A model generated the notes under the pieces. That model saw only the letters and a program-made list of their open reading frames with translations. It was not told where the DNA came from and did no database searches. Both the position numbers and the translations under genes were made by a program. From positions 34,445,001-34,509,000 of the forward strand of contig NC_073630.1 in the NCBI RefSeq assembly GCF_029407905.1: a stretch of DNA of 64,000 nt, given 5' to 3'. This stretch comes from Bubalus kerabau (taxonomy: Eukaryota > Chordata > Mammalia > Artiodactyla > Bovidae). Positions 35,486-44,099 of the stretch are shown here, piece after piece. The first letter of the stretch is position 1; each line of letters starts with the position of its first letter.

Positions 35486-37093
35486 CTGAAAACCAATAAT
35501 TAGCAGGTCATCAATATAATCAGCTTGATATTCTATTAAAAACTTACATCTGAGTATTTTTATTAAATTTAGTGAACTGTCAAATATCAGTGCACCATAT
35601 AGTAATATCTAGAAAACGAACAATTCTTCCTGGAAACTCAGACCTTCTTTAACGTTGAAGAACAAAAATAAATTTTACTTAACTGGGAGCACACATTATT
35701 AATCAACAAAATGAAAGGAACTGCCAATTATGATGACTCTTGTTTGCACATGAAATTTGAAAACATTTTACAATTCACACTCACACAGCACCAAATGCTC
35801 TGAGAAAAAAATCCTGCAAAGAGCTGAAGAGGAGCAGCAAAAATCTGCTGCCTATTTATTTTGGTAGGAAAAAAAATTAATGTGGCTCCAAGTAAGTAAA
35901 TATGGCGATTGTTTTCATTAAAATAAATCTTAGGAACATTTGTGTGTGGTTTAACAAATCCTGCTGTGGTGATTTCTCTCTGCCCTGTTTTGGGCTGGGG
36001 GAGGGGAGAGATTTGAATTAAGCTGCTCTTCCGACATATTCTCCATGTTTTAACAGCAGACAACATAAATATATAAGGATATGATCTTCATTACATTTAA
36101 AAGATATTTACACGTCCTTTAATTCAATTGTAGAAAACAACAACATACACATAAATGCACCTCTTTCTTAAGTAATGTTCGACATTAGCGATAGAGGAAC
36201 TGGGGTTGGGTTTGATGCTACATAAATTAACGTTCACGGCTCGGCCCCTAGGTTCCTTTGCACAGGTTCTCAGTAGGTCTCCTGCCTCCTTCCTTAACAC
36301 TGCCAAGTAGTCCTGTCGGTCAGGTGTAGAAGGTCGTTTTTAAACAACATACAACGTTAGGTTACCCCTGGGAAGCACTATCCCGGTCTCCAGAGGGCTT
36401 TTCCACTGCCTGTGTAAATAAATCCTCCCAGAGAACTCGAAGATGTTCACGTAAATCCTAGGAAGGGTGATGATAAGCGAGTAATCTAGTGCAAGGAATA
36501 ATAGTGGCTATGGGACAGGGGGTCGAGTTCCTTGGGGAGGCTCGTTTCCTGGACAGAACAACTACTGGATGCGAAACAGACTCTACGCCAAGTTGAACTT
36601 TCGGCATCAATAAATATGGCACCGTCTGGGGCAGTGAGTTCTCATCTGAACGTGGGTCGTATGGCTAACTCGCCGGCGAACCCGGCGGCATCTCTATTTA
36701 CAGAAAACGTGATCTATGTTGCATTTTACATGGGTTCTTGTTTCCTCTCCATACACACACGCGCACGCGCGCGCACACTTCTCAGGATGACAGCTACAAC
36801 TGCAGGGATCGTAAATCCACTAAGTCTCTAGTGCAGGAGGGTGGGGGAGCGGGAGAAGGTGGGCTAAGGATTATCAGAAAGGGCCACAGCCGGGGTGGAA
36901 GGTCGTTCCCCTTCGTCGTCCCCTCCTCTTACTAAGACAACACCTTCCTCCGAGCCAACACACCGGGGGCCCTCCTCCCTCTCCTCCCGTCTCCCAACTC
37001 CCTTGCCCCACGCCGGAGGCCCGTGGGTCGGGGGTAACGCGACCCGCCCTCTGCTGGAAAGGGGACGTGCGAGTACCCGGCAAAAGCGCTTAC
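35486..37093 (-). other. CAMK2D: CAMK2D intron 1
   Basis: A 1,608-base GT-AG intron on the minus strand between the two recognised coding exons. Its first few hundred bases (about 36.85-37.09 kb) are still inside the CpG island. Beyond this the sequence becomes AT-rich. I see no SINE or LINE copy in it, which stands out in a window where such copies are very frequent; this could reflect constraint on a regulatory first intron. It contains a 28-base alternating purine-pyrimidine tract (36751-36778). Confidence 0.9.
36751..36778. repeat. Alternating purine-pyrimidine (CA/CG) tract in CAMK2D intron 1
   Basis: 28 bases of strict purine-pyrimidine alternation: an AC stretch, then GCGCACGCGCGCGC, then ACAC. 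CG/CA alternation of this kind readily adopts left-handed Z-DNA under negative supercoiling. It lies about 315 bases downstream of the exon 1 donor, in the sense of CAMK2D transcription. Confidence 0.8.
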
Positions 37094-37158
37094 TTTCCGA
37101 GCTCCTCGAAAAGCTGATACTCGTCCGTGAACCTGGTGCAGGTTGTAGTCGAAGCCAT
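37094..37158 (-). CDS. CAMK2D: CAMK2D coding exon 1 (start codon and N-terminus of CaMKII delta)
   Basis: Read on the minus strand, the ATG at 37158-37156 opens [17 protein letters not shown], then EELG and the first two bases of a Lys codon. It is followed by a donor, GTAAGC (37093-37088). The start has A at -3 and G at +4, a strong Kozak context. CaMKII is a cytosolic and nuclear Ser/Thr kinase holoenzyme activated by Ca2+/calmodulin; the delta isoform dominates in heart. This exon holds residues 1-21 and the beginning of the glycine-rich ATP loop (LGKGAFSVV), which is split by the intron at Lys22. The paralogs differ here: alpha begins MATITCTRFTEEY, beta [21 protein letters not shown], gamma MATTATCTRFTDDY. 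The observed [14 protein letters not shown] fits delta. The 65-base coding length agrees with the exon structure expected of the family. This is a live spliced gene and not a retrocopy, because the intron and CpG promoter are present. Confidence 0.97.
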
Positions 37159-38564
37159 CCTCGGTCCGGGCTGTCCCCCTGGCTGGGAGCGCGGCGGACC
37201 AGACGAGAGCAGACGCGCGGCTTCCCCGGGACTCGCCCCGCGGCGCTGTCACCCAGGGCCGCCCTCACTTTCCTCGTCCGAAAGTAGCTCGCCGGCGAGG
37301 GAGTGTGCGCAGGGGCGGGGCGGGAGGGGAGATGACCAGAGAGGGTGGCGTGGGGTCTCCTCCCTGCTGTCCGCCGATCCTCCTCCTCCTCCGGGCCTCG
37401 CTTCCTTCTTCTCCTCCCGACGCTCCCTCCGACCCCTTTCTAGACCCTCTCCCCAGATGCAGGCGCAAAGTACTCAAGAAGAGGGGCCGGGAAATGGAAA
37501 ACAGCCGGGCACGGGGCGAGAGGCGAGCAGTTGCGAAACGATCCGCACCGGGGCAGGAGGGGTAGAGGCGGAGGGGAGGGAGTCCGAGGGGGCGGAGGCC
37601 GCGGAGCCGGGAGCGGACGGCGCGAGCCCAGCTGCAGCTGTCAGCGGGCGCGGGCGCGGGGCGCGCCGGAGCCGGCCTCTCTCCCGCCCGCACCTCGGCG
37701 GCCTCGCGCTCCACACGAGCCCGCGGCGGCTCCGAGACTGCGCGGCAAGAGACAGAGCGCTCCGCTCGGGCGAAGCCTCGCCCGCCGTCCCCGGGCCTCC
37801 GCCTCCTCCCCAGCGCCTCCTCCTGCCGCTCCCTCCGCCTGCCAGCGCCCCCTCCCTCCCGAAGCCCCCTCGTGCTGGTCCTATCCCTCCCGCTAGCGAC
37901 TCTCACCCTGTCCCTCCGCGGATTCCTCCTTCCCTCCCTCCCCGGGTCTCACACGCGCGCACGCCCGTCTAGGGAGAGACCAGGTGGGTGGAGGAGGATG
38001 TGCGGGGGATACGCCTGGAGAGGGTGTAGGTGAAGGAGGCGAGACAGGAAAATTACAGTTAAACCCGCAATTAGGCTTCTGCCGGAACGTGGGGCCGACT
38101 TAGCGGGAAGAAGCGGGGCAACTCGTGGACTGCGGAAACTGCGGCCGGGGGTCGCGGGGGCCCCCAGCCTGGGTGCGGGCGCCGGGCACCAGGGACCGCC
38201 TCCCAAGCCGGCGCTCGAGCCGCGGTGCCCTGGTAGGGCCAGAGGTGCAGGCGCTTCGTCTCGGCTTGAGTCGGTGTTGACACAGTGGGGGCCGGATGTG
38301 GGCAACTGGCTGCTTCCAGAGAAGGGTCCCGGCCTCCCCCAAGCACCGATGATGGTGCGCCCGCCCCGGCAGAAGCCACTGCGCCCGCTCCCGGGCGCTC
38401 TGCGCGGGGTTCCTCCCTCCCCCCCGGCCTCTTCAGCGAGGGGCGACGCCCGCCGCGCCACGTTTCACTTCTGATATAACGGCCGCCTCACTCTCCACCT
38501 CCGCCGCCGTTTTCTAGACTGGGTTGCTCAGACTCTGGCAATCCCCAAAAGCCTCTGCTTGGGC
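37159..38564 (-). promoter_or_regulatory. CAMK2D: Presumed CAMK2D 5' leader and core promoter, free of ATG on the minus strand
   Basis: No ATG occurs on the minus strand between the CAMK2D start (37158) and 38567, about 1.4 kb. The plus strand of the same interval has about seven. On the minus strand the nearer part is purine-rich (GGA/GAGG repeats, complement of 37370-37440 and 37800-37950). An ATG-free GC-rich leader is what an efficiently scanned 5'UTR would look like. How much of the interval is transcribed is inference. Confidence 0.6.
37312..37329 (+). promoter_or_regulatory. G-quadruplex-type / Sp1 run on the CAMK2D template strand
   Basis: Reads GGGGCGGGGCGGGAGGGG: four G runs of 3-4 with one-base loops, about 155 bases upstream of the start codon. 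It contains overlapping Sp1/KLF GC boxes. On the CAMK2D transcript strand it is C-rich, so any quadruplex would form in the template DNA strand. Confidence 0.6.
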
Positions 38565-38668
38565 CATGAATGTGAACACAAGGAAAGCGAGCTCTCTGCC
38601 GCCGAGCCACACCTTCCCTCCTGAGTAACTCCCCGGTCATCTCCCTAAGTTCTGATAGTAAGGCGGCT

Positions 38669-38678
38669 TCTCGCGAGA
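38669..38678. promoter_or_regulatory. TCTCGCGAGA palindromic promoter element
   Basis: A perfect copy of the 10-base palindrome TCTCGCGAGA. This element is known at CpG-island, often bidirectional, promoters; BANP binds it when unmethylated, and ZBTB33 (Kaiso) has also been linked to it. It lies at the upstream shore of the island, next to a G-rich run. Confidence 0.75.
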
Positions 38679-38689
38679 TTTCCTGCTCT

Positions 38690-38705
38690 GGCGGCGGGGG
38701 CGGGG
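38690..38705 (+). promoter_or_regulatory. G-rich Sp1/quadruplex-like run at the island shore
   Basis: Reads GGCGGCGGGGGCGGGG, 12 bases from the TCTCGCGAGA element. A GC-box cluster consistent with a core promoter at the far edge of the island. Confidence 0.5.
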
Positions 38706-38747
38706 TAATGGGAAGGTTAGATGTCGGTCACGCGACCTAGTAGGGGC

Positions 38748-38755
38748 TGACGTCA
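38748..38755. promoter_or_regulatory. Full cAMP response element (TGACGTCA)
   Basis: A perfect palindromic CRE, with the CpG that allows methylation control. It sits 12 bases from an E-box-like GTCACGCGAC (38727-38736), a one-base variant of the palindrome GTCACGTGAC. CREB/ATF binding would suit a gene of calcium and cAMP signalling, but this is inference from the motif. Confidence 0.65.
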
Positions 38756-38759
38756 CTCA

Positions 38760-39840
38760 CATCATGTGAACAAGTCTAGTGCCTTTCGCTTTGCAAAAGG
38801 AAAAAGGGAAAGGAGAGGTTGCATGTGCTCTGCTTGTGTGCTCAAAGCTCAGATCGGATAGTGACACCTGGCTATACTCTGTTCATGGCTGTTTGAAAAA
38901 GCACATAGCAGTCCAGGAACACGTTATTATTCATCAGCATATCTGTCACTGTTTACAGTAAACAGGACAAAAATATTATCCATTACATTTAAAATAGATG
39001 AATTGCTGATAGCCGAAACTACCCATGGGCCTTCCTTCCAGTCCTGTGTCTTTAATAAAGGCAGACCAAAACAAGAAGTCTTCTCCAAATTACTGCTTTT
39101 TGTTTTATAGCATGGGGAAACTAAAAACCTTGCAACTCGATTGCTGTTCGTTCATCCTCAGCATTATGTCAGGAACTCAAAATTTCACAGCTGGAAGGTG
39201 AACCATAACTAGGAGGTACAGAGAGTCTAAGATTGAAAGGAATTACTGCTTGCTCCCAAAAGTTGCTTTTAAGTAGTGAGTTTGTCCACGGTCACACATA
39301 ACTTAAATCCATTTCCTGGTCTGAGGAATGCTATTCTGCCAATAATAGCTTTTACTAGAGTTCTCAAAATGTTTACAGTTTTTAATGCTTATAACAAAAT
39401 TGAACTTTGTACATACTTTGATTCCTAATCATAAAAAGCAAATACTGTGTAAAATGAGCAATACAAGATGATACCAAAAACTATATGAAGAAAAGAAACA
39501 AGGTGTCTATTAATAGTTTGCCTAGAAAGATGAAAAAAATCAATGTGGTCTAGGCTAAACATTTTTAATATATACCTCAAAAATTTGTCAACATGGTTCC
39601 AAAAGTTATACTGTAATAATTTAATGTTCTTCTCTGAATCTAAAAAACAGGAGAAGTAACATTAAAACAATAAATAAAAATAGAATTTTACAACTTGGGA
39701 AGAAAATTGTTTTTTAAATATTAGAGTAATGAGTCCTACATAATTACTATATTTATCTCAATTATTTAAACTACCCACAATTGTAAATGGTTACAATAAT
39801 TGTGATACAATAAAACAAACATAATCTAGTTTTAATACTG
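38760..39840. other. Upstream flank of the CpG island
   Basis: AT-rich intergenic sequence. 39150-39330 (ttcacagctggaaggtgaac, ...tttgtccacggtcacacata) looks like a very old interspersed repeat. A 60-codon open frame (38779-38961, +) lies just beyond the CRE and has no recognisable domain. Confidence 0.45.
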
Positions 39841-39846
39841 ATACAT

Positions 39847-40803
39847 TCAGTTCAGTTCAGTCACTCAGTCGTGTCCGACTCTTTGTGACCCCATGAATCG
39901 CAGCTCTCCAGGCCTCCCTGTCCATCACCAACTCCCACAGTTCACTCAGACTCATGTCCATCGAGTCAGTGATGCCATCCAGCCATCTCATCCTCTGTCG
40001 TCCCCTTCTCCTCCTGCCCCCAATCCCTCCCAGCATCAGAGTCTTTTCCAATGAGTCAGCTCTTTGCATGAGGTGGCCAAAGTACTGGAGTTTCAGCTTG
40101 AGCATCATTCCTTCCAAAGAACACCCAGGACTGATCTCCTTTAGAATGGACTGGTTGGATCGCCTTGCAGTCCAAGGGACTCTCAAGAGTCTTCTCCAAC
40201 ACCACAGTTCAAAAGCATCAATTCTTGGCCGCTCAGCTTTCTTCACAGTCCAACTCTCACATCCATACATGACTACTGGAAAAACCATAGCCTTGACTAG
40301 ACAAACCTTTGTTGGCAAAGTAATGTCTCTGCTTTTCAGTATGCTATCTAGGTTGGTCATAGCTTTCCTTCCAAGGAGTAAGCATCTTTTAATTTCATGG
40401 CTGCAGTCACCATCTGCAGTGATTTTGGAGCCCCCAAAATAAAGTCTGACACTGTTTCCACTGTTTCCCCATCTATTTCCCATGAAGTAATGGGACCAGA
40501 TGCCATGATCTTCATTTCCTGAATGTTGAGCTTGAAGCCAACTTTTTCACTCTCCTCTTTCACTTTCATCAAGAGGCTTTTTAGTTCCTCTTCACTTTCT
40601 GCCATAAGGGTGGTGTCATCTGCATATCTGAGGTTACTGATGTTTCTCCCGGCAATCTTGATTTCAGCTTGTGCTTCTTCCAGTCCAGCGTTTCTCATGA
40701 TGTACTCTGCATAGAAGTTAAATAAGCAGGGTGACAGTATACAGCCTTGACGTACTCCTTTTCCTATTTGGAACCAGTCTGTCGTTCCATGTCCAGTTCT
40801 AAC
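39847..40803 (-). mobile_element. BovB LINE, 5'-truncated, RT C-terminal half
   Basis: From the (CAGTT)n tail to ...tccatgtccagttctaactg. On the minus strand: YADD at 40626-40615, GPITSWEIDGETVETVSDF, ITLPTKVCLVKAMVFPVVMY, ...WLDGITDSMDMS, ...TKSRTRLSD. One A is missing from the run after the GGGGGCT stretch (40437), which shifts the frame and yields two overlapping open frames of 208 and 113 codons. A 7-base actgata occurs on both sides (near 39836 and 40803). Confidence 0.95.
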
Positions 40804-40923
40804 TGATAAATTAACTAGACAATAAAAATGTGCTTTTTAAGCATATACTGATTAATATATATTTTCACTGTTCCCTGATCTATATTTTGTATTACTTAAA
40901 GTATATCTCTTATTTATCAAAAA

Positions 40924-41161
40924 CTGCTGCTGCTGCTGCTGCTAAGTCGCTTCAGTCTGTCTGACTCTGTGCGACCCCAGGCTCCTCCGTCCCTGGGATT
41001 CTCCAAGCAAGAATACTGGAGTGGGTTCCCATTTCCTTCTCCAATGCACGCAGGCATGCATGCATGCATGCTAAGTTGCTTCAGTCGTGTCCGACTTTGT
41101 GCGACCCTATGGACAGCAACCCACCAGGCTCCTCTGTCCACAGGATTCTCTAGGCAAGAAT
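40924..41161 (-). mobile_element. BOV-A2 SINE with (CTG)6 end and (CATG)n linker
   Basis: (CTG)n, taagtcgcttcagtctgtct, ...caagcaagaatactggagtg, then an expanded linker gcatgcatgcatgcatgcta (41054-41074) in place of the gaaagtg linker, then the second monomer, truncated at ...ctaggcaagaat. Flanked by aaaaactg on both sides. Confidence 0.9.
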
Positions 41162-41234
41162 AATAAAAAACTGAAGATATGTCTAGTGCTTGGATCACCT
41201 ACGACAATAATCCTTCTGAGGTTACTTGCACTTG

Positions 41235-41920
41235 AAGTCCACGTGGATTATCTTCTCTTGCCTCCTTCCTGGTCTCTGGCTTCTGCCCTCACCTCCTCTC
41301 CTTCAAGAGCCAAAATGATCCTCTTGAAACCTCAGTCAGAACAAACCATGCTTATGATCAAAACCTGCTGAAGGCTTCGCACCATCTTAACTGGATGAAA
41401 AACAAAATTCTAAAATTGACTTATAAGGCCTTAGAGGATCTCTCCTCACCCTACTCCACTAGCCTTCTTACCTCAATTGGTGCCCTGGCTCACTCTCTTC
41501 TGGCCACACTGGCTACTACTGTTCCTGGAGTAGAGACTTTGCATTTGCTGTTCTCTGCTTCCCAGAATGTTCATCTCTTAGTTGTCCTATCTCATTTCTT
41601 TACCTCCTTCCAATATTTTCTCAAATTTTGTCTTATCGGGGTGGCCTTCCCTGGCTGTTCTATCAATTACTGCAACTCTTTTGAACATGATTTCCAGTCC
41701 CATTCCCTGCTTTATTTTCCCCCTCAATACTTATTACCACCTACAGTACTACACATTTTTTCTTGTTAATTGTTTATACTTCCTAACTAGAATTTAAGCT
41801 CCCCAGGGGCATGAACTACTGGCTGTTTTGTTCACCGCACTATTTCTAGCGACTAAAACAGTTTCTGGCACATAATAGCTGCTTGATGAACTTTGTTGAA
41901 TGGACAGATTAATTATTTGC
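41235..41920 (+). mobile_element. L2 LINE 3' region
   Basis: Long ordered L2 match: ...aaacctgctgaaggcttcgc, ...aaaattgacttataaggcct, tagaggatctctcc, ...ctggccacactggctactac, ...ctagaatttaagctccccag, gggcatgaactact, ...ctgcttgatgaactttgttg. The 124-codon open frame across it is accidental. Confidence 0.85.
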
Positions 41921-41924
41921 GGGT

Positions 41925-43475
41925 TTAGATTAATCACAGGTTTTATATTAAGGTCAGAAATTTATAATTAACATACCATTAAGACTTCTTACTATGAGGG
42001 TGATCATTTTCAAAGTGGTCACAGTATCCCATCATTAAAAGTGTTTATGCACAGAAATGGATTTTTAAAATACGCTAATAATTGACAGCAAGGGAAAAGA
42101 ATCTAGTACTAATTTACTTGTCAAGGAAGAAGGAATGTGTTTCCTTAAATATATTGGCCTTACTAAATTTTATATTGTAATAAAAGGCAGTGCCAAAGGT
42201 TTTAAATAACTAGATCTCATTGTGAAGACAAAAGTCAATGTAAGGAAATGAAAAATGTGGCTTGAAATGAATTTTTCATGTGCAAAATGGACAAAAAATT
42301 TCTAAATAGAAGCTTGTTTGGTTTCTCAGTTGGTTTAATCACATAAAAATTGAGATCACTTGGTGTATTGCTTCCAGCTTCTAGATTTCTACTTTGCTTA
42401 AGGTGGAAGCAAAGTATTCATAATTTTATCATCTTTTAAAATTCACCCATTAATACTGGAAAGGCAATAACAGCAAATAAAGAAGGGGTATGGGGTGGTG
42501 GATGGTTGGACAACTGTTGGTTTGAAAAGTAATAGTAAGCAGAGCCCTGACACTACCTGGATTGCTAGACTTCAGTCACATGAAATCATATTGGTGCCAA
42601 GAGGAAAAGGAAATCTTGCTGTAAATGTATCCCATCCCTTTTTTGTGATAGCATCAGCTGACAAACAGTATCAAAGAGATAGAAGACCTGAAAATGATCA
42701 CCATATACAAATGCAAAATGAGAATAAAGGATAGAAATCTTGTAATTAAACATTGCAAGACTTCAGTAGCCCTACTAGGAAGGGATAAGTTTCTAATACT
42801 TAAATGAGCAAAGTGGATATTCACAGGTATTGATTTCCCCTTGCTACAAAGTTGCATACAGGAAACAATGAAATGATGACTATTTCCATAGCTCCCTCAA
42901 AAGCAGAATCCATCTTTAATAGGTAGATTTCTGTGAGAATTTTAGCAGGCTCTGTATTGTAAGCCATTCGGTAGATTTAGAGTCAAGGAGGAAAAAGCAA
43001 CTCGCCGTTGCTTTTTTTCTTCTAAAGCAATCTGCTGTTGCTTTTTTCAGTTAGTCTTCCTAAGGTACAATAAGCACATAGAGTCAGACACAAATACAGT
43101 CTAAAAGTGAGTGGATTTTCTGTTCACCCTAACATCCATTTATTCAAGATAAACGTGCAGATGAAATTAACTATTTATAAAACAAAAGATAGAAACGTTT
43201 ACTTTGTTTCATCAGGTGCTTTTTTTTTTTACTAAAAATAAAAATAAATGTGCAACTAAACAAGAAAATAAGCAATATCCAAAAAGTAGCTCTTTCCCAT
43301 CACTTTCAAGTATACTGGTTAGTATACTTGATGCTTCATGAACATATATGCATACCTACCACTGTTAAAAGAATTGTAGTAAGAAATTGTATTAAATACG
43401 ATGGGTAAATTGAAATAACTGGAGTCATTAACAAACAAAACAAATTAGCAGATGCTGTCTTCCTCTTGAAACAGA
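41925..43475. other. Intergenic DNA without recognised repeats
   Basis: AT-rich. Holds a small perfect hairpin, aaaagcaactcgccgttgctttt (42993-43015), followed by a related sequence (gcaatctgctgttgcttttt). Confidence 0.5.
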
Positions 43476-43480
43476 GCAGG

Positions 43481-43672
43481 ACCCTGTGGGGCTCCTAAAC
43501 TCGGGAGCCTTTCTGTCCCCCATTTTCTTGTTTGTAGAGAATGGACTCCAGCTTCCTTGACTTTCCCTGAGTTTCAAAGAGCAGATGCGAACAACTGCTA
43601 ATCGAGGAAGGAGCTGCCAAGAAGCCACCTGAGGCTACATTAAAGGAACCAGAGAAGCTCATCAAGAAGATT
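43481..43672 (+). mobile_element. Endogenous-retrovirus-type LTR, segment 1 (U3)
   Basis: Begins about tgtggggctcctaaactcgg and runs into the Bov-tA. With segment 2 it forms one LTR-like unit. No gag, pol or env remains nearby, so it is probably a solo LTR. Confidence 0.55.
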
Positions 43673-43837
43673 TGTTATTTGGTTGCTCAGGCCCCTCTGT
43701 CCCTGGGATTTGCCAGGTAAGAATACTTGAACAAGTTGTCATTTCCTTCTCCAGGGTATCTTCCTGACCCAGGGATCAAACCCCATCCTCCTGCATTGCA
43801 AGCGGATTTTTTACTGTTGAGCCAATAGGGAAGCCCA
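43673..43837 (-). mobile_element. Bov-tA SINE inside the LTR
   Basis: Shortened reverse Bov-tA (gcccctctgtccctgggatt, ...gatcttcc-type block, ...agccaatagggaagccc). Flanked by a perfect 12-base duplication atcaagaagatt (43661-43672 and 43838-43849). Confidence 0.93.
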
Positions 43838-44098
43838 ATCAAGAAGATTACTTGAGAATAGCTTAGAGGAGTGCAGGCCCTGCACACACCCTCATCATGT
43901 CAGCATCCCCACCCTTGAATCATTGCTATGAAATGCCTCATCAAATCCTCCCGGGATGGGACACATAATTTTTCAGGGCAGAAGCCACTGTGTTCCCCTT
44001 TCTCTGGAAAAACAATAAAGCTATTCTTTTCTTCTTCGTCCAAAACTCTCCAAGATTTAATTCGGCACCATTGCACAGAGGCCAAGCTTTCAGCATCA
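43838..44098 (+). mobile_element. Endogenous-retrovirus-type LTR, segment 2 (R/U5)
   Basis: Contains gtcagcatccccacccttga, ...cccctttctctggaaaaaca, a polyadenylation signal AATAAA (44014-44019) and the U5-like ...aattcggcaccattgcacag, aggccaagctttca end. Known from ruminant ERV LTRs by layout; family not assigned. Confidence 0.6.
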
Positions 44099-44099
44099 G

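Larger units (their letters stand above)
36850..38750. promoter_or_regulatory. CAMK2D: CpG island / CAMK2D promoter region
   Basis: A long stretch rich in G+C and in CpG (runs such as gcgcgcgcac, cgcgggcgcggggcgcgcc, ccgccgcgcc), sharply different from the AT-rich flanks. It covers coding exon 1, the presumed 5' leader and the upstream shore. GGGGCGGGG-type Sp1 boxes occur at 37312-37329 and 38690-38705. I see no TATA box at a sensible distance from the start codon, so dispersed initiation is likely. The exact transcription start cannot be read from the sequence. Confidence 0.9.

Noticed and set aside
36864..37268. Minus-strand frames of 134 and 106 codons overlapping the CAMK2D start, possible upstream ORFs
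   Set aside because: Their first codons are GTG, not ATG, and they lie in different frames from MASTTT. They also read through the exon 1 donor into intron 1.
37127..37972. 281-codon open frame on the plus strand through the CpG island
   Set aside because: It runs antisense to CAMK2D exon 1 and its leader. Its length comes from GC-rich composition with few stops; the product is low-complexity Pro/Arg/Ser/Gly without a domain.
38779..38961. 60-codon frame just right of the CRE as the first exon of a divergent coding gene
   Set aside because: No domain and no good donor at its end (only a weak acagtaaac); at most it could be part of a non-coding divergent transcript.
41395..41769. 124-codon plus-strand frame with hydrophobic segments
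   Set aside because: The DNA matches the L2 3' region in order, so the membrane-like pattern is accidental.
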